The translations under genes were made by a program, and so were the position numbers. Below the pieces are notes generated by a model, which worked only from the letters and a program-made list of their open reading frames with translations, made no database searches and was not told the origin of the DNA. 60,224 nt of DNA from Streptoalloteichus tenebrarius (GTDB taxonomy: Bacteria > Actinomycetota > Actinomycetes > Mycobacteriales > Pseudonocardiaceae), in assembly GCF_024171885.1 (NCBI RefSeq), contig NZ_JAMTCP010000022.1:46824-107047 (forward strand), written 5' to 3'. Positions 8,085-17,650 of this stretch are shown here, in pieces (position 1 is the stretch's first letter; each line of letters starts with the position of its first letter).

Positions 8085-9139
8085 CCGTGCGACGCGGACG
8101 GTGGAGCCGCGCGCTGGCCGCGGCCTCGGTCGTCGTCGCCGTGCTGGCCAGCGCGGGCTGTCGGGAGTCGCGCACGCTGCCGCTGGGCGAGGACGGGCAG
8201 CCGGAGATCACCATCATGGTCGGCGGCGTGGACAAGGTGATCTACCTGCCGGCGATGCTCACCGAGCGGCTCGGCGGTTTCGAGCGGCAGGGCCTGCGGG
8301 TGAAGCTGCTCAGCGAGCAGTCGGGGGCGAACGCGGAGACCACGCTGCTCAGCGGGGACGTGCACGCCGTGGTGGGCTTCTACGACCACACGATCGACCT
8401 CCAGGCCAAGGACCAGTGCATCACCAGCGTGGTCCAGCTCGCCGACGTGCCGGGCGAGGTGGAGCTGGTGGCGGCGAACAAGGCGGACGAGATCCGCAGC
8501 CCCGCCGACTTCCGGGGCAGGAAGCTGGGCGTGACCTCGCTGGGCTCGTCCACCGACTTCCTCACCCGCTACCTGGCCGGCTCGGCTGGTCTGTCCACTT
8601 CGGACTACACAACGGTGAAGGTCGGCGCGGGCCAGACCTTCATCGCCGGGATGACCAACGGCGGCATCGACGCGGGCATGACCACCGACCCCACGGTGGC
8701 GCAGCTCGTCAACAGCGGCAAGGCGAAGATCATCGCGGACATGCGGACCGAGGAGGGCACGCGCCAAGCCCTCGGCGGCCTCTACCCGGCCAGCTCGGTC
8801 TACATGAAGTGCGAGATCGTCGAGCGGTACCCCGAAGTGGTGCAGAAGTTGGCCAACGCCTTCGTGGAGACCCTGCGCTGGCTCAAGCAGCACACCCCCG
8901 AGGAGATCGCGGACCGGATGCCGCCCTCCTTCGCCAACGCCGGCCGGGACCTCTACGTGCAGTCGATCCGCGACAGCGTCGGGATGTTCAACGGCACCGG
9001 CCGGATGAAGCCCGAGGGCGCGCAGAACGTGCTGAACGTCCTGAGCCAGTTCTCGACCAACGTGAAGCCGAAGAAGGACCGCATCGACCTGTCCCGGACC
9101 TACACGACCCGGTTCGTCGACAACGTCCCGGCGTCGTGA
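8081..9139 (+). CDS. ABC transporter substrate-binding lipoprotein, TauA/NMT1-like
   Basis: 352 residues. The N-terminus is basic, then hydrophobic, ending in the lipobox LASAGC (about residue 25), so the protein is tethered outside the membrane. The mature part looks like the NMT1/SsuA/TauA periplasmic-binding fold: VGGVDKVIYLPAMLTERLGGF, then GAGQTFIAGMTNGGIDAGMTTDP and a C-terminal domain 2 re-entry. This family binds sulfonates, nitrate, pyrimidine/thiamine precursors or aromatic acids; the ligand is not deducible. GTG 8081 overlaps the permease stop by four bases. A perfect 16-bp terminator stem follows at 9144-9185. Confidence 0.88.
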   Translation: MTVRRGRWSRALAAASVVVAVLASAGCRESRTLPLGEDGQPEITIMVGGVDKVIYLPAMLTERLGGFERQGLRVKLLSEQSGANAETTLLSGDVHAVVGFYDHTIDLQAKDQCITSVVQLADVPGEVELVAANKADEIRSPADFRGRKLGVTSLGSSTDFLTRYLAGSAGLSTSDYTTVKVGAGQTFIAGMTNGGIDAGMTTDPTVAQLVNSGKAKIIADMRTEEGTRQALGGLYPASSVYMKCEIVERYPEVVQKLANAFVETLRWLKQHTPEEIADRMPPSFANAGRDLYVQSIRDSVGMFNGTGRMKPEGAQNVLNVLSQFSTNVKPKKDRIDLSRTYTTRFVDNVPAS

Positions 9140-9143
9140 TCCC

Positions 9144-9185
9144 CGGCTTCCGGGGCCGGTGTCCCCCGGCCGGCCCCGGAAGCCG
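9144..9185 (+). terminator. 16-bp perfect terminator stem
   Basis: CGGCTTCCGGGGCCGG (9144-9159) pairs perfectly with 9170-9185 across a 10-nt loop, immediately after the binding-protein stop at 9139. Strong terminator of the ABC operon. Confidence 0.8.
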
Positions 9186-9355
9186 CGTTCCCCGTCCCGG
9201 GTCCATGCCCGTCGAGTACTGTCCGGGCTTCCCCGTGGCCCCACCGCGGCGCGCCCGTTATGGCACTTCGTTATGCCGCAAGCCATTGCTGGCCATTTCA
9301 CGCCAGTCCTACGCTCCGGGGCACTCCCCCTTCCCCTGGCGCGAGGAGACGTACC

Positions 9356-9913
9356 GTGTTCCTTCGCAGGACGACCCGCGCACTGGTCGCGTTACTGGTC
9401 CTCACCCTCGGCCTTCTCGGTGCCGGCTACGGCACCGCGGGTGCCGCCACCGGGCCCGAGGCCGAGGCCAGCGCGGTCCGCACCCTCTACTACGACAGCA
9501 GCCGCGCGGCCGAGTTCGCCAAGGTGATCGACGACGCGGCGGCCATCTGGAACAACAGCGTGAAGAACGTGCGGTTGCAGAAGGGCTCGCCGGCGAACAT
9601 CGTGATCCTCGCCGACGACGGCTGGCCCCGCGCGCAGCCGACGAGCCTGGGCTCCGGCCGGGTCTGGATGGGCCGGCAGGCCGTCCAGCAGGGCTACTAC
9701 CCGCTGCGGATCGCCACCCACGAGCTGGGCCACATCCTCGGCCTGCCGGACCGCAAGCCCGGCCCGTGCTCGTCGCTGATGTCCGGCAGCAGCGCCGGCA
9801 CCTCCTGCCGCAACCCCAACCCCAACGCGCAGGAGATCGCCGAGGTCGACCGCAAGTTCGCCCGCGGCGTCCTGAACGTCGAGCGGCTTCCCGAGGCGGT
9901 CCGCGTCTTCTGA
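9356..9913 (+). CDS. Snapalysin-like secreted zinc metalloprotease (M7)
   Basis: 185 residues. Signal peptide (FLRRTTRALVALLVLTLGLLGAG, about 2-24, cleavage near GTAGAA), short propeptide, then a small M7 catalytic domain. The zinc motif THELGHILGLPD has the family form HExxHxxGxxD, and it is followed by the hallmark segments GPCSSLMSG and TSCRN (disulfide cysteines). These are small secreted neutral proteases well known from Streptomyces. Start GTG 9356 is preferred because AGGAG lies about 9 bases upstream; the longer ATG 9260 frame would place a non-signal stretch first. Streptomyces homologues are often controlled by a divergent LysR gene; none is present here. Confidence 0.88.
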   Translation: MFLRRTTRALVALLVLTLGLLGAGYGTAGAATGPEAEASAVRTLYYDSSRAAEFAKVIDDAAAIWNNSVKNVRLQKGSPANIVILADDGWPRAQPTSLGSGRVWMGRQAVQQGYYPLRIATHELGHILGLPDRKPGPCSSLMSGSSAGTSCRNPNPNAQEIAEVDRKFARGVLNVERLPEAVRVF

Positions 9914-10002
9914 CGCCCGCCGGGACGTGCTGAGCGTTCCCAGCCCCGCTGCGCCCTCCGCGCCTGTCACACCCTGAAACGCCCGGACTTCCCCACCCCC
10001 TG

Positions 10003-10063
10003 CCGACGACGCACCCGTGTGGCCGAAGCGAGCACTCGCGACGGCGACCGGGTGCGTCGTCGG
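10003..10063. terminator. Long inverted repeat between convergent genes
   Basis: CCGACGACGCACCCG (10003-10017) is perfectly inverted at 10049-10063, enclosing a 31-nt loop that itself contains GCGAG/TCGC. It lies between the protease and the convergent P450 and probably acts as a bidirectional terminator. The rest of 9914-10182 holds nothing else recognisable. Confidence 0.6.
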
Positions 10064-10182
10064 GTTCGGCGTCGACCGGGCGGGCCGTCGGGAAGGGGCC
10101 CCGGAGACGACCGGGACGTCCTTCCCGACCCCCATCAGGCCCGCCCGTCGTGCGGTCGACGCCGCGTCCGGGGGACGACCCG

Positions 10183-11382
10183 TCAGGCCGGGACCACGTC
10201 CAGCGGCAGCTCCGACGCGCTGAGCAGCGTGCTCGCGTCGGTGTACCGCACCCCGTCCCAGTCCACCGTGATCTTCGAGTAGCGGTCCAGCACGGCGTTC
10301 AGGGCGATCCGCGACTCCATCCTGGCCAGCGGGGCCCCGAGGCAGAAGTGGATGCCGTGCCCCAGGGACAGGTGCGGGTTGGGGTCACGACGCGGGTCGA
10401 ACCGGTCGGGGTCGGGGAACTGCCGCTCGTCCCGGTTCGCCGAGGCGACCCAGAGCATGGCGATGGACCCCTTCGGCAACACCTCGCCGCCCACCTCCAC
10501 CTCCCGGGTGGTCACCCGTGCCAGCCGGGGGAAGGGCGCGCGCAGCCGCAGCGTCTCCTCGACCGTCGCCGGCACCAGGCCCCGGTCCGCCCTGACCTCG
10601 GCCGCCACGTCGGGGTTCTCGTCCAGGCACAGCACCATGTTGCCCAGCAGGGCGGTGGTGCTGATGTGCCCGGCGAGGAGGAGGATCACCATGAAGGTGG
10701 TGATGGCGTCGTCGTCCAGCCGCTCCCCGTCGACCTCCGCCTCGATCAGCTTCGTGGTGAGGTCGTCCCTCGGGTCGCCGCGCCGGACCTCGATGTGCCG
10801 GTGCAGGTACTCGGTCATCTCCAGGATGGAGTCGCGGCTGAGGGCCATCCGCTCCTTCGACGGCAGGAGGGAGTCGCCGCGGGTGCCCTCGAACAGGCCG
10901 TTGGCCCACGCCCGGTACTTCTCGCGGTCGCCGACCGGGACGCCGAGCATCTCGGCGATGACGATCACCGGCAGCGGGTAGGCCAGGTCCCGCACCAGGT
11001 CGATCCGCCGCTGACCGGCCACGGCGTCCAGCAGTTCGGCCGTGACCGCCTCGATGCGCGGGGCGAGCTGGGCGATCACGCGCGGGGTGAACGCCTGGCT
11101 GACCAGTCGCCGCAGCCTGCGGTGCTGCGGTGGGTCCATCCGGACGAAGTTGTTCTCGTTGAACCGGTCGAGGGCGGGGTCGGAGGGGATGACCTCGCTG
11201 GTGTCCGAGGAGAACGTCTCGTGGTCGGACACGGCCCGTAACGTCTCCTGGTAGCGGAAGAACTCCCAGATGCCCTCCTCGTTGTGCCGCAGGGGCGCGG
11301 CGGCCCGCAGTTCGGCCATGGCCGCCATGAGCGCGCGTCCGCCGTCCTCGACGCCGATGGCGCTCAGCTTGGTCTCCGACAT
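10183..11382 (-). CDS. Cytochrome P450, bacterial CYP105/107-like
   Basis: 399 residues of a complete soluble bacterial P450. The I-helix oxygen-activation segment is LLAGHISTTALLGN. The K-helix ExxR is in EETLRLRAP, and the heme-binding loop LSLGHGIHFCLGAPLAR has the thiolate Cys near residue 345. It would hydroxylate or epoxidise a small molecule with ferredoxin and reductase partners not encoded nearby. Start ATG 11382 is preferred over GTG 11388 because GGGGAG ends 5 bases before it. A TetR-family gene lies 25 bases upstream on the same strand, so the pair probably forms an operon. The substrate is unknown; I-helix His in place of the usual Glu/Asp before Ser/Thr is a variant. Confidence 0.92.
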   Translation of the reverse strand: MSETKLSAIGVEDGGRALMAAMAELRAAAPLRHNEEGIWEFFRYQETLRAVSDHETFSSDTSEVIPSDPALDRFNENNFVRMDPPQHRRLRRLVSQAFTPRVIAQLAPRIEAVTAELLDAVAGQRRIDLVRDLAYPLPVIVIAEMLGVPVGDREKYRAWANGLFEGTRGDSLLPSKERMALSRDSILEMTEYLHRHIEVRRGDPRDDLTTKLIEAEVDGERLDDDAITTFMVILLLAGHISTTALLGNMVLCLDENPDVAAEVRADRGLVPATVEETLRLRAPFPRLARVTTREVEVGGEVLPKGSIAMLWVASANRDERQFPDPDRFDPRRDPNPHLSLGHGIHFCLGAPLARMESRIALNAVLDRYSKITVDWDGVRYTDASTLLSASELPLDVVPA

Positions 11383-11407
11383 CGTCACTCCCCAGTGAAT
11401 CCCTCTG

Positions 11408-12139
11408 TCACGCCGGGGTTTCCCGCCCCCGGCCGTGAGCCTCGGCCCAGCACATGTCGCGGAACCGCTCGTACTCGTCGGCCACCTTCCCGGCGACGAC
11501 CGGGAGGTCGGGCCGGTTCTCGGCGTCGGGTGTCTCGAAGGCGTGCCGCATGACGTGCGCGAGGATCGCGGCGCGGTTCTCGACCGTCATCTCCGGTGTC
11601 ATGGGGACCAGGCCGCTGACCGTGAAGAAGCCGAAGGCGGTCGAGATCGACCCGAAGACGACCTGCCCCAGGTCCAGCTCCTCGCGCACCATGCCGTGGT
11701 CGACCAACGTCCGGTAGTAGATCTCGGTGAGCCGGGCCTTGCTGGCCTGGAGCTGCCGCCCGGCCTCGGTCTCCAGCAGCCGGCCGATCATCCCGGCGTC
11801 CTGCGTGAACATCGCCCTGGTGAGCGGGCGGCGGTAGGTGGCGAGGTAGGCCAGCGGCGACATCCGGTGCGGCAACACGTCCCTGGGGTCCGTCCGCAGG
11901 CACTCGACCAGCTCGTCGGTCAGCTCCGCGCTCTCACGGAGTAGGACGCCGAGGAGCAGCTCCTCGCGGCTGTGCCAGTGCAGGTAGACGGTGCCCTTCC
12001 CCACCCCGGCCGCCCGGGCGACCCCGTCGATCGTCACCCGGCGGTAGCCATGCTGAAGCAGCAGGTCAGCGGCGGCGTCCATGATCATCTGCGCCCGCGT
12101 CGCGCGGTCGGTCCCGCCCGCCTTCAGCGTGTCGGTCAT
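11408..12139 (-). CDS. TetR family transcriptional regulator
   Basis: About 243 residues. The N-terminal TetR helix-turn-helix is clear: IMDAAADLLLQHGYRRVTIDG, then GVGKGTVYLHWHSREELL. The C-terminal ligand domain is longer than average and ends with DMCWAEAHGRGRE. I use ATG 12139; in-frame GTG 12199 and ATG 12184 would add up to 20 residues and cannot be excluded because no ribosome-binding site is decisive. It probably represses itself and the co-directional P450, as TetR-P450 pairs commonly do. Divergent from the CPBP gene, with a 192-bp intergenic region. Confidence 0.85.
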   Translation of the reverse strand: MTDTLKAGGTDRATRAQMIMDAAADLLLQHGYRRVTIDGVARAAGVGKGTVYLHWHSREELLLGVLLRESAELTDELVECLRTDPRDVLPHRMSPLAYLATYRRPLTRAMFTQDAGMIGRLLETEAGRQLQASKARLTEIYYRTLVDHGMVREELDLGQVVFGSISTAFGFFTVSGLVPMTPEMTVENRAAILAHVMRHAFETPDAENRPDLPVVAGKVADEYERFRDMCWAEAHGRGRETPA

Positions 12140-12331
12140 CGCGTGCCCAACCCGTTCTCCCCCCGCGTGACCAGAATTCGCCATCCGGTCATCAGTCACG
12201 TGCGGTCGACGCTAGACCCGCCGCCACGGGATCGACAATGGGACATCCGGGCGATCATCGAGCGACCGAACGGCCGCCGGGGGATCCCCGGCCCCGCCGA
12301 CCGGGGGCGCGGGCTCACTAGAGTCGCCGCC

Positions 12332-13009
12332 ATGGGGGAGACCAGTCCGGCCGGAACCCACGCCGTGGACGGGCGGCGCCGCTTCCTGCTGGCGGTGGAG
12401 TACGTGGCGTTGTTCTTCGGAGCCGTCACGATCTACGCGATGCTCGACCGCCCCGGCAGCCCGATCCCCGTGCTGGTGGGACTCGCCGTGATGGCGGTGG
12501 TCTACCTCCGGCGGCAGGCCGCGTTCGACCGGAGGTCGCTCACCCGCGGCGAGGCCGTCCTGCCCGAACTCCGCCCGATGCTCGGCCTGTGGGTCGTGGC
12601 GGCCGTCGCGATGGCCGGGGCGCTGGCGTGGGCCAGTCCCGACCGCCTGCTCCAGCTCCCCCGACAACAACCACTGCTCTGGATCGCGATCGTCGTTCTC
12701 TATCCCCTGCTCAGCGTCTACCCCCAGGAACTGATCTTCCGGGGTTTCCTGTTCCAGCGGTACGCACCGCTGTTCGGCACGGGGCGCGTCATGGTCGCGG
12801 CGAGCGCCGCCGCCTTCGGCTTCGCCCACATCATCTTCGGGAACTGGCTGTCCGTGCTGCTCACTGTCGTGGGAGGGTGGCTGTTCGCCACCAGGTACCA
12901 GCGCAGCCGTTCACTGCTCGCGGCCTCGGTCGAACACGCGTTGTACGGCGTGCTGGTCTTCACGGTCGGGCTCGGCGACTTCTTCTACCACGGGGCCGCG
13001 AACCGCTGA
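12332..13009 (+). CDS. CPBP family intramembrane metalloprotease
   Basis: 225 residues with about six to seven hydrophobic helices. The CPBP/Abi (Rce1-like) motifs are visible: PQELIFRGFLFQRY at about 131-144, corresponding to EExxFR but with Gln in the first position, FGFAHI at about 168-173, and a later VEHALYG. The family includes prenyl-protein and bacteriocin-self-immunity proteases in the membrane. Loss of the first Glu of the EE pair occurs in some members and could lower activity. ATG 12332 starts just before the first hydrophobic helix region. No partner gene is evident. Confidence 0.82.
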   Translation: MGETSPAGTHAVDGRRRFLLAVEYVALFFGAVTIYAMLDRPGSPIPVLVGLAVMAVVYLRRQAAFDRRSLTRGEAVLPELRPMLGLWVVAAVAMAGALAWASPDRLLQLPRQQPLLWIAIVVLYPLLSVYPQELIFRGFLFQRYAPLFGTGRVMVAASAAAFGFAHIIFGNWLSVLLTVVGGWLFATRYQRSRSLLAASVEHALYGVLVFTVGLGDFFYHGAANR

Positions 13010-13023
13010 GACGTCTGGTTCTC

Positions 13024-13887
13024 TCAGTGCGGCGCGGCCATGCACGCCTCGCCCACGGAGTCCCGGCGGCGCTCCATGAGGACGGTGTCGCGCCACTGGC
13101 CGTCGAGCTGGGCGATGCGCTCCCGGACGCCAACCGTGCGGAACCCGGCGGACCGGTGCAGGGCGATGCTGGCCCTGTTCTCCGGGAAGATCGAGGTCTG
13201 GAGTGTCCACAATGTACTCGCGTCGGCGGCGGCGACCTGCCGGCACAGCAACGCCCTCCCCACGCCGCGCCCCCGGAAGCCCGCGCCGACGTAGACCGAG
13301 GTCTCGGCGACGCCGGAGTAGCAGGCGCGCGACGACACCGGGGAGGCGGCGGCCCACCCGGCCACGACGCCGTCGACGACCGCGACCCACCGGTGGTCGG
13401 GCAACCACCTCCGGTCCAGCGCCTCCCTGGTGGGCACCCGGGTCTCGAAGGTCGCCGCCCTGGTCGCGATGCCCTCGCCGTAGACGCGCCGCACGGCCGG
13501 CCAGTCGTCCTCGGTCATCGCCCGCACCATGACGTCTCCCGGGAGGTCCGCGTGGGAACACGGGCGCGCGGCCAACGTGCCCATGACGACGTCGGCGGCG
13601 TGCGGGAGCCCGACGCAGCAGGCGTCGTCGACCTCGACCAACGTCGCCGCGCCCTCCCGGCGCAACCGCAGGATCCCTGCCTCGGCCAGCTTCCGCACGT
13701 GGTGCGAGCAGGTGGGCTGGCTGATCCCCACCAGCTCGGCGAGCACCCCGACCGACGGAGGGCGGGAGGCGGTGGCCACGGCGTGCACCAGGCGCACCCG
13801 CGTCGGGTCGGCCAGGCAGGCGAACCGGGCCGCGTAGGCCGCGGCGGCCCCGGGGTCGAGGACGGCGCCCCGCTGCTCGTCGGTCAT
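13024..13887 (-). CDS. ArsR-type HTH fused to GNAT acetyltransferase (ArsN-like)
   Basis: 287 residues. Residues about 10-100 are an ArsR winged helix (LADPTRVRLVHAV, GISQPTCSHHVRKLAEAG) followed by a cysteine pair in DDACCVGLPHA that could bind a metalloid. Residues about 115-280 are a GNAT domain of the phosphinothricin/ArsN class, with the acetyl-CoA loop GFRGRGVGRALL and the end motif NRASIALHRSAGFRTVG. ArsR-ArsN fusions in actinobacteria are linked to arsinothricin or phosphinothricin resistance, so this may be a self-regulated resistance enzyme. Start ATG 13887 follows GATGAGG. The gene converges with the CPBP gene 15 bases away. Confidence 0.85.
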   Translation of the reverse strand: MTDEQRGAVLDPGAAAAYAARFACLADPTRVRLVHAVATASRPPSVGVLAELVGISQPTCSHHVRKLAEAGILRLRREGAATLVEVDDACCVGLPHAADVVMGTLAARPCSHADLPGDVMVRAMTEDDWPAVRRVYGEGIATRAATFETRVPTREALDRRWLPDHRWVAVVDGVVAGWAAASPVSSRACYSGVAETSVYVGAGFRGRGVGRALLCRQVAAADASTLWTLQTSIFPENRASIALHRSAGFRTVGVRERIAQLDGQWRDTVLMERRRDSVGEACMAAPH

Positions 13888-13945
13888 GGCCTCATCATCG
13901 GGCACGGAGCGCCGTCCACGGCAGGTCCGTCCTCGGCTCCCGCGG

Positions 13946-15070
13946 TCAGAGCACGGTGATCGTGCCCCGGTACATCCCCATGGAGCAGGCGAACGTCAGC
14001 TCTCCCGGCTGGAGGACGCCCAACTCGATCCGGGTCTCCCCGTGCACCGGCAGGAGCTGGTCGACGCCGCGCGCCGGCACGACGAACGCGCGGGCGCACC
14101 CCTGGACGCCCTCGGACCGGATGACCACCGTGGTCGGCACGCCCGCGCTGGCCTCGATCCTGGGCGGGCTGTAGGAGCTGGCCCGCGCGGTGATCGTCAC
14201 GACCTGGCCGCCGTTGGCGTCGCGGACGGCGCGGGCGGGAGGGTCGTCGAAGCCCATCGCCCTGACGACGGCGCTGGCGGCGAGGGGCGAGCCCGCCAGT
14301 TCCAGCCCTCCGTTGACGGTGACCAGCCCCATGACCACGACGACCGCCCCGGTCACCGTGGCGAGCCTGCCCCGCCAGGCGGTCGCCGCGCGCCGCGCCG
14401 CGTAGCCGAGCACCGCGAACAGCGGGGCGGTGCCCGCCACGAACACCGCCATGGTGGCCGCGCCCCCGAGCGCCGAGCCGGTCGTCAACGCCAACGCCTC
14501 CACGGACACCGTGACACCACAGGGCACGAGCACCGTGGCGCATCCCAGCGCCGCCGGGGCCAGCGCGGCGCGGGACCGGGCGCTGGCGCTGACCGCCCCG
14601 CTCCACGACCTGGGCGTGCGCACGACGATCCGGCGGAACCCGGGCACGCCGAGTTGGGCCAGCCCGAGAGCGACGACCACGACGCCGGCGACGAACTGGA
14701 GGACCAGCCGCACGTCGGAGGAGAGCTGGACGACGCCGCCCAAGGCACCGAGCAACGCGCCCAACGCGGTGTGCGAGACGAGCTTGCCGGCGAGGAAACC
14801 GGCCACGGGCGCGAGGTCGTCTCCGAGGCGTCGTGCCGGTGATCGTTCGTCCTCCGGCGAGGACGCCACTCCGCCGGACTCCCCGCAGCAGCCGGAGGGT
14901 TCGGCGTGGCAGGACACGGGTTCGGGGCGCTGCCGGGCGACGACCCCGGCCAGCAGGCCGCCCTGCACGGCGGCGCACGAGACACCGCCGGCGGCCAACC
15001 CGGTGACGAGAACGGCGGTCAGGCTCATCACGACCCCCAGCGGCAGGCGGACAGGCCGGTCCCCCGCCAT
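13946..15070 (-). CDS. TauE/SafE (UreH-like) membrane protein with C-terminal cupredoxin
   Basis: 374 residues. After a hydrophobic N-terminus comes a Cys/His-rich loop (SCHAEPSGCCGE, about 53-64), then about six helices of the SafE/UreH/DsbD-like transporter fold with a conserved VLVPCGV. From about residue 285 the chain becomes a cupredoxin-like domain ending in LTFACSMGMYRGTITVL, where Cys-Met-Gly-Met resembles a type 1 copper site. This combination is found in predicted copper or heavy-metal export and respiratory-copper proteins. Start ATG 15070 is chosen; ATG 15028 (MSLTAVLV, after GGGGG) is a good alternative. Acts in the cytoplasmic membrane; substrate unproven. Confidence 0.8.
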   Translation of the reverse strand: MAGDRPVRLPLGVVMSLTAVLVTGLAAGGVSCAAVQGGLLAGVVARQRPEPVSCHAEPSGCCGESGGVASSPEDERSPARRLGDDLAPVAGFLAGKLVSHTALGALLGALGGVVQLSSDVRLVLQFVAGVVVVALGLAQLGVPGFRRIVVRTPRSWSGAVSASARSRAALAPAALGCATVLVPCGVTVSVEALALTTGSALGGAATMAVFVAGTAPLFAVLGYAARRAATAWRGRLATVTGAVVVVMGLVTVNGGLELAGSPLAASAVVRAMGFDDPPARAVRDANGGQVVTITARASSYSPPRIEASAGVPTTVVIRSEGVQGCARAFVVPARGVDQLLPVHGETRIELGVLQPGELTFACSMGMYRGTITVL

Positions 15071-15287
15071 GTGATCACGGTCCTTCCCCGTCCGCGCCCG
15101 GCATTCGGGGCACGCCTCTGCGCCGTCCGAGCGAAACCGCCCCGGTCCTCCCCCGGGTCTCCTCCCGGGTCCGGCGCAGCACCGTCCGCCGAGGGACCGC
15201 CGCTGACCACGTTCTTCGCCCAGCCACGCTCCGTGGTCGGGCGATCCTGCTACGTTCGCAACCACACGGGACGTGAAGGGGGCGGTC

Positions 15288-15680
15288 GTGTCCGATCCGA
15301 TGTTCATGGCGGTGGCGGGAGCGCTGGCCGGCAAGGCCGCGGTGGCGCTGGCGTCGAGCGCCCTGGGCTCGCTGTACCAGTTCGTCAAGGAGCGGTTGGC
15401 CCGCCGGGCCGAGGACACGCTCGCGCTGGAGCAGGCCGAGGCCGCGCCCGACGACGAGCGGCGGGTGACCGCGCTGGGCGCCACCCTCGAACGCGTCGCC
15501 GCGGAGGACCCCGCGTTCGCGGAGCGGGTCAGGGAACTGTGGAGCCGGGCCAACACCGAGGCGCGCGCCGAGACCGGCGGTGTCGTCAACCAGGTCAACG
15601 GCACGGTGCACGGGCAGGTGATCCAGCTCAGGGACGTGCAGGGCGGGCTGCACTTCGGCGCGCCGCCGCAGGGCTCCTGA
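15288..15680 (+). CDS. Small predicted Bell-domain protein with C-terminal amyloid-signalling motif
   Basis: 130 residues. Residues 5-33 are a hydrophobic/amphipathic segment (MFMAVAGALAGKAAVALASS), followed by an acidic helical stretch to about residue 97. The C-terminal 99-124 motif reads VVNQVNGTVHGQVIQL then RDVQGGLHFG. The same pattern occurs at residues 17-41 of the NLR-like protein at 17640-19832. An N-terminal membrane-active helical (Bell) domain plus a C-terminal RHIM-like amyloid motif matched to a nearby NLR is the architecture described for bacterial amyloid-signalling cell-death effectors. Start GTG 15288 is preferred (AAGGGGG about 6 bases upstream); GTG 15273 would add five residues. 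Cell-killing activity is inference. Confidence 0.72.
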   Translation: MSDPMFMAVAGALAGKAAVALASSALGSLYQFVKERLARRAEDTLALEQAEAAPDDERRVTALGATLERVAAEDPAFAERVRELWSRANTEARAETGGVVNQVNGTVHGQVIQLRDVQGGLHFGAPPQGS

Positions 15681-15727
15681 TCACGCTCGGCGCGACGCGG
15701 GGGACGCCGGCAGTAAGGTGATCGTTC

Positions 15728-17507
<1,780 letters not shown>

Positions 17508-17527
17508 GCACCCGACGAGGACGGCTG

Positions 17528-17650
17528 GCGTCACGACGAAGCCAGCGCGTCACGGCGAAGCCAGCGCGTCACGGCGAGGCCAGCGCGCACGGCGAAGCCG
17601 CCGCGTCACGGCAAGACCAGCATCACCGCGAGGTCGACGTCACGGCGCAG
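17528..17650 (+). repeat. Imperfect 19-bp tandem repeat between convergent genes
   Basis: About six degenerate copies of GCGTCACGGCGAAGCCAGC run from 17528 to about 17650, filling the gap between the split transferase gene and the NLR gene and reaching the NLR stop codon. No coding potential; no clear terminator hairpin other than what the repeat may form. Confidence 0.8.

Noticed and set aside
10150-11241. Plus-strand open frame opposite the P450 gene
   Set aside because: Shadow of the P450; the minus strand has all P450 motifs.
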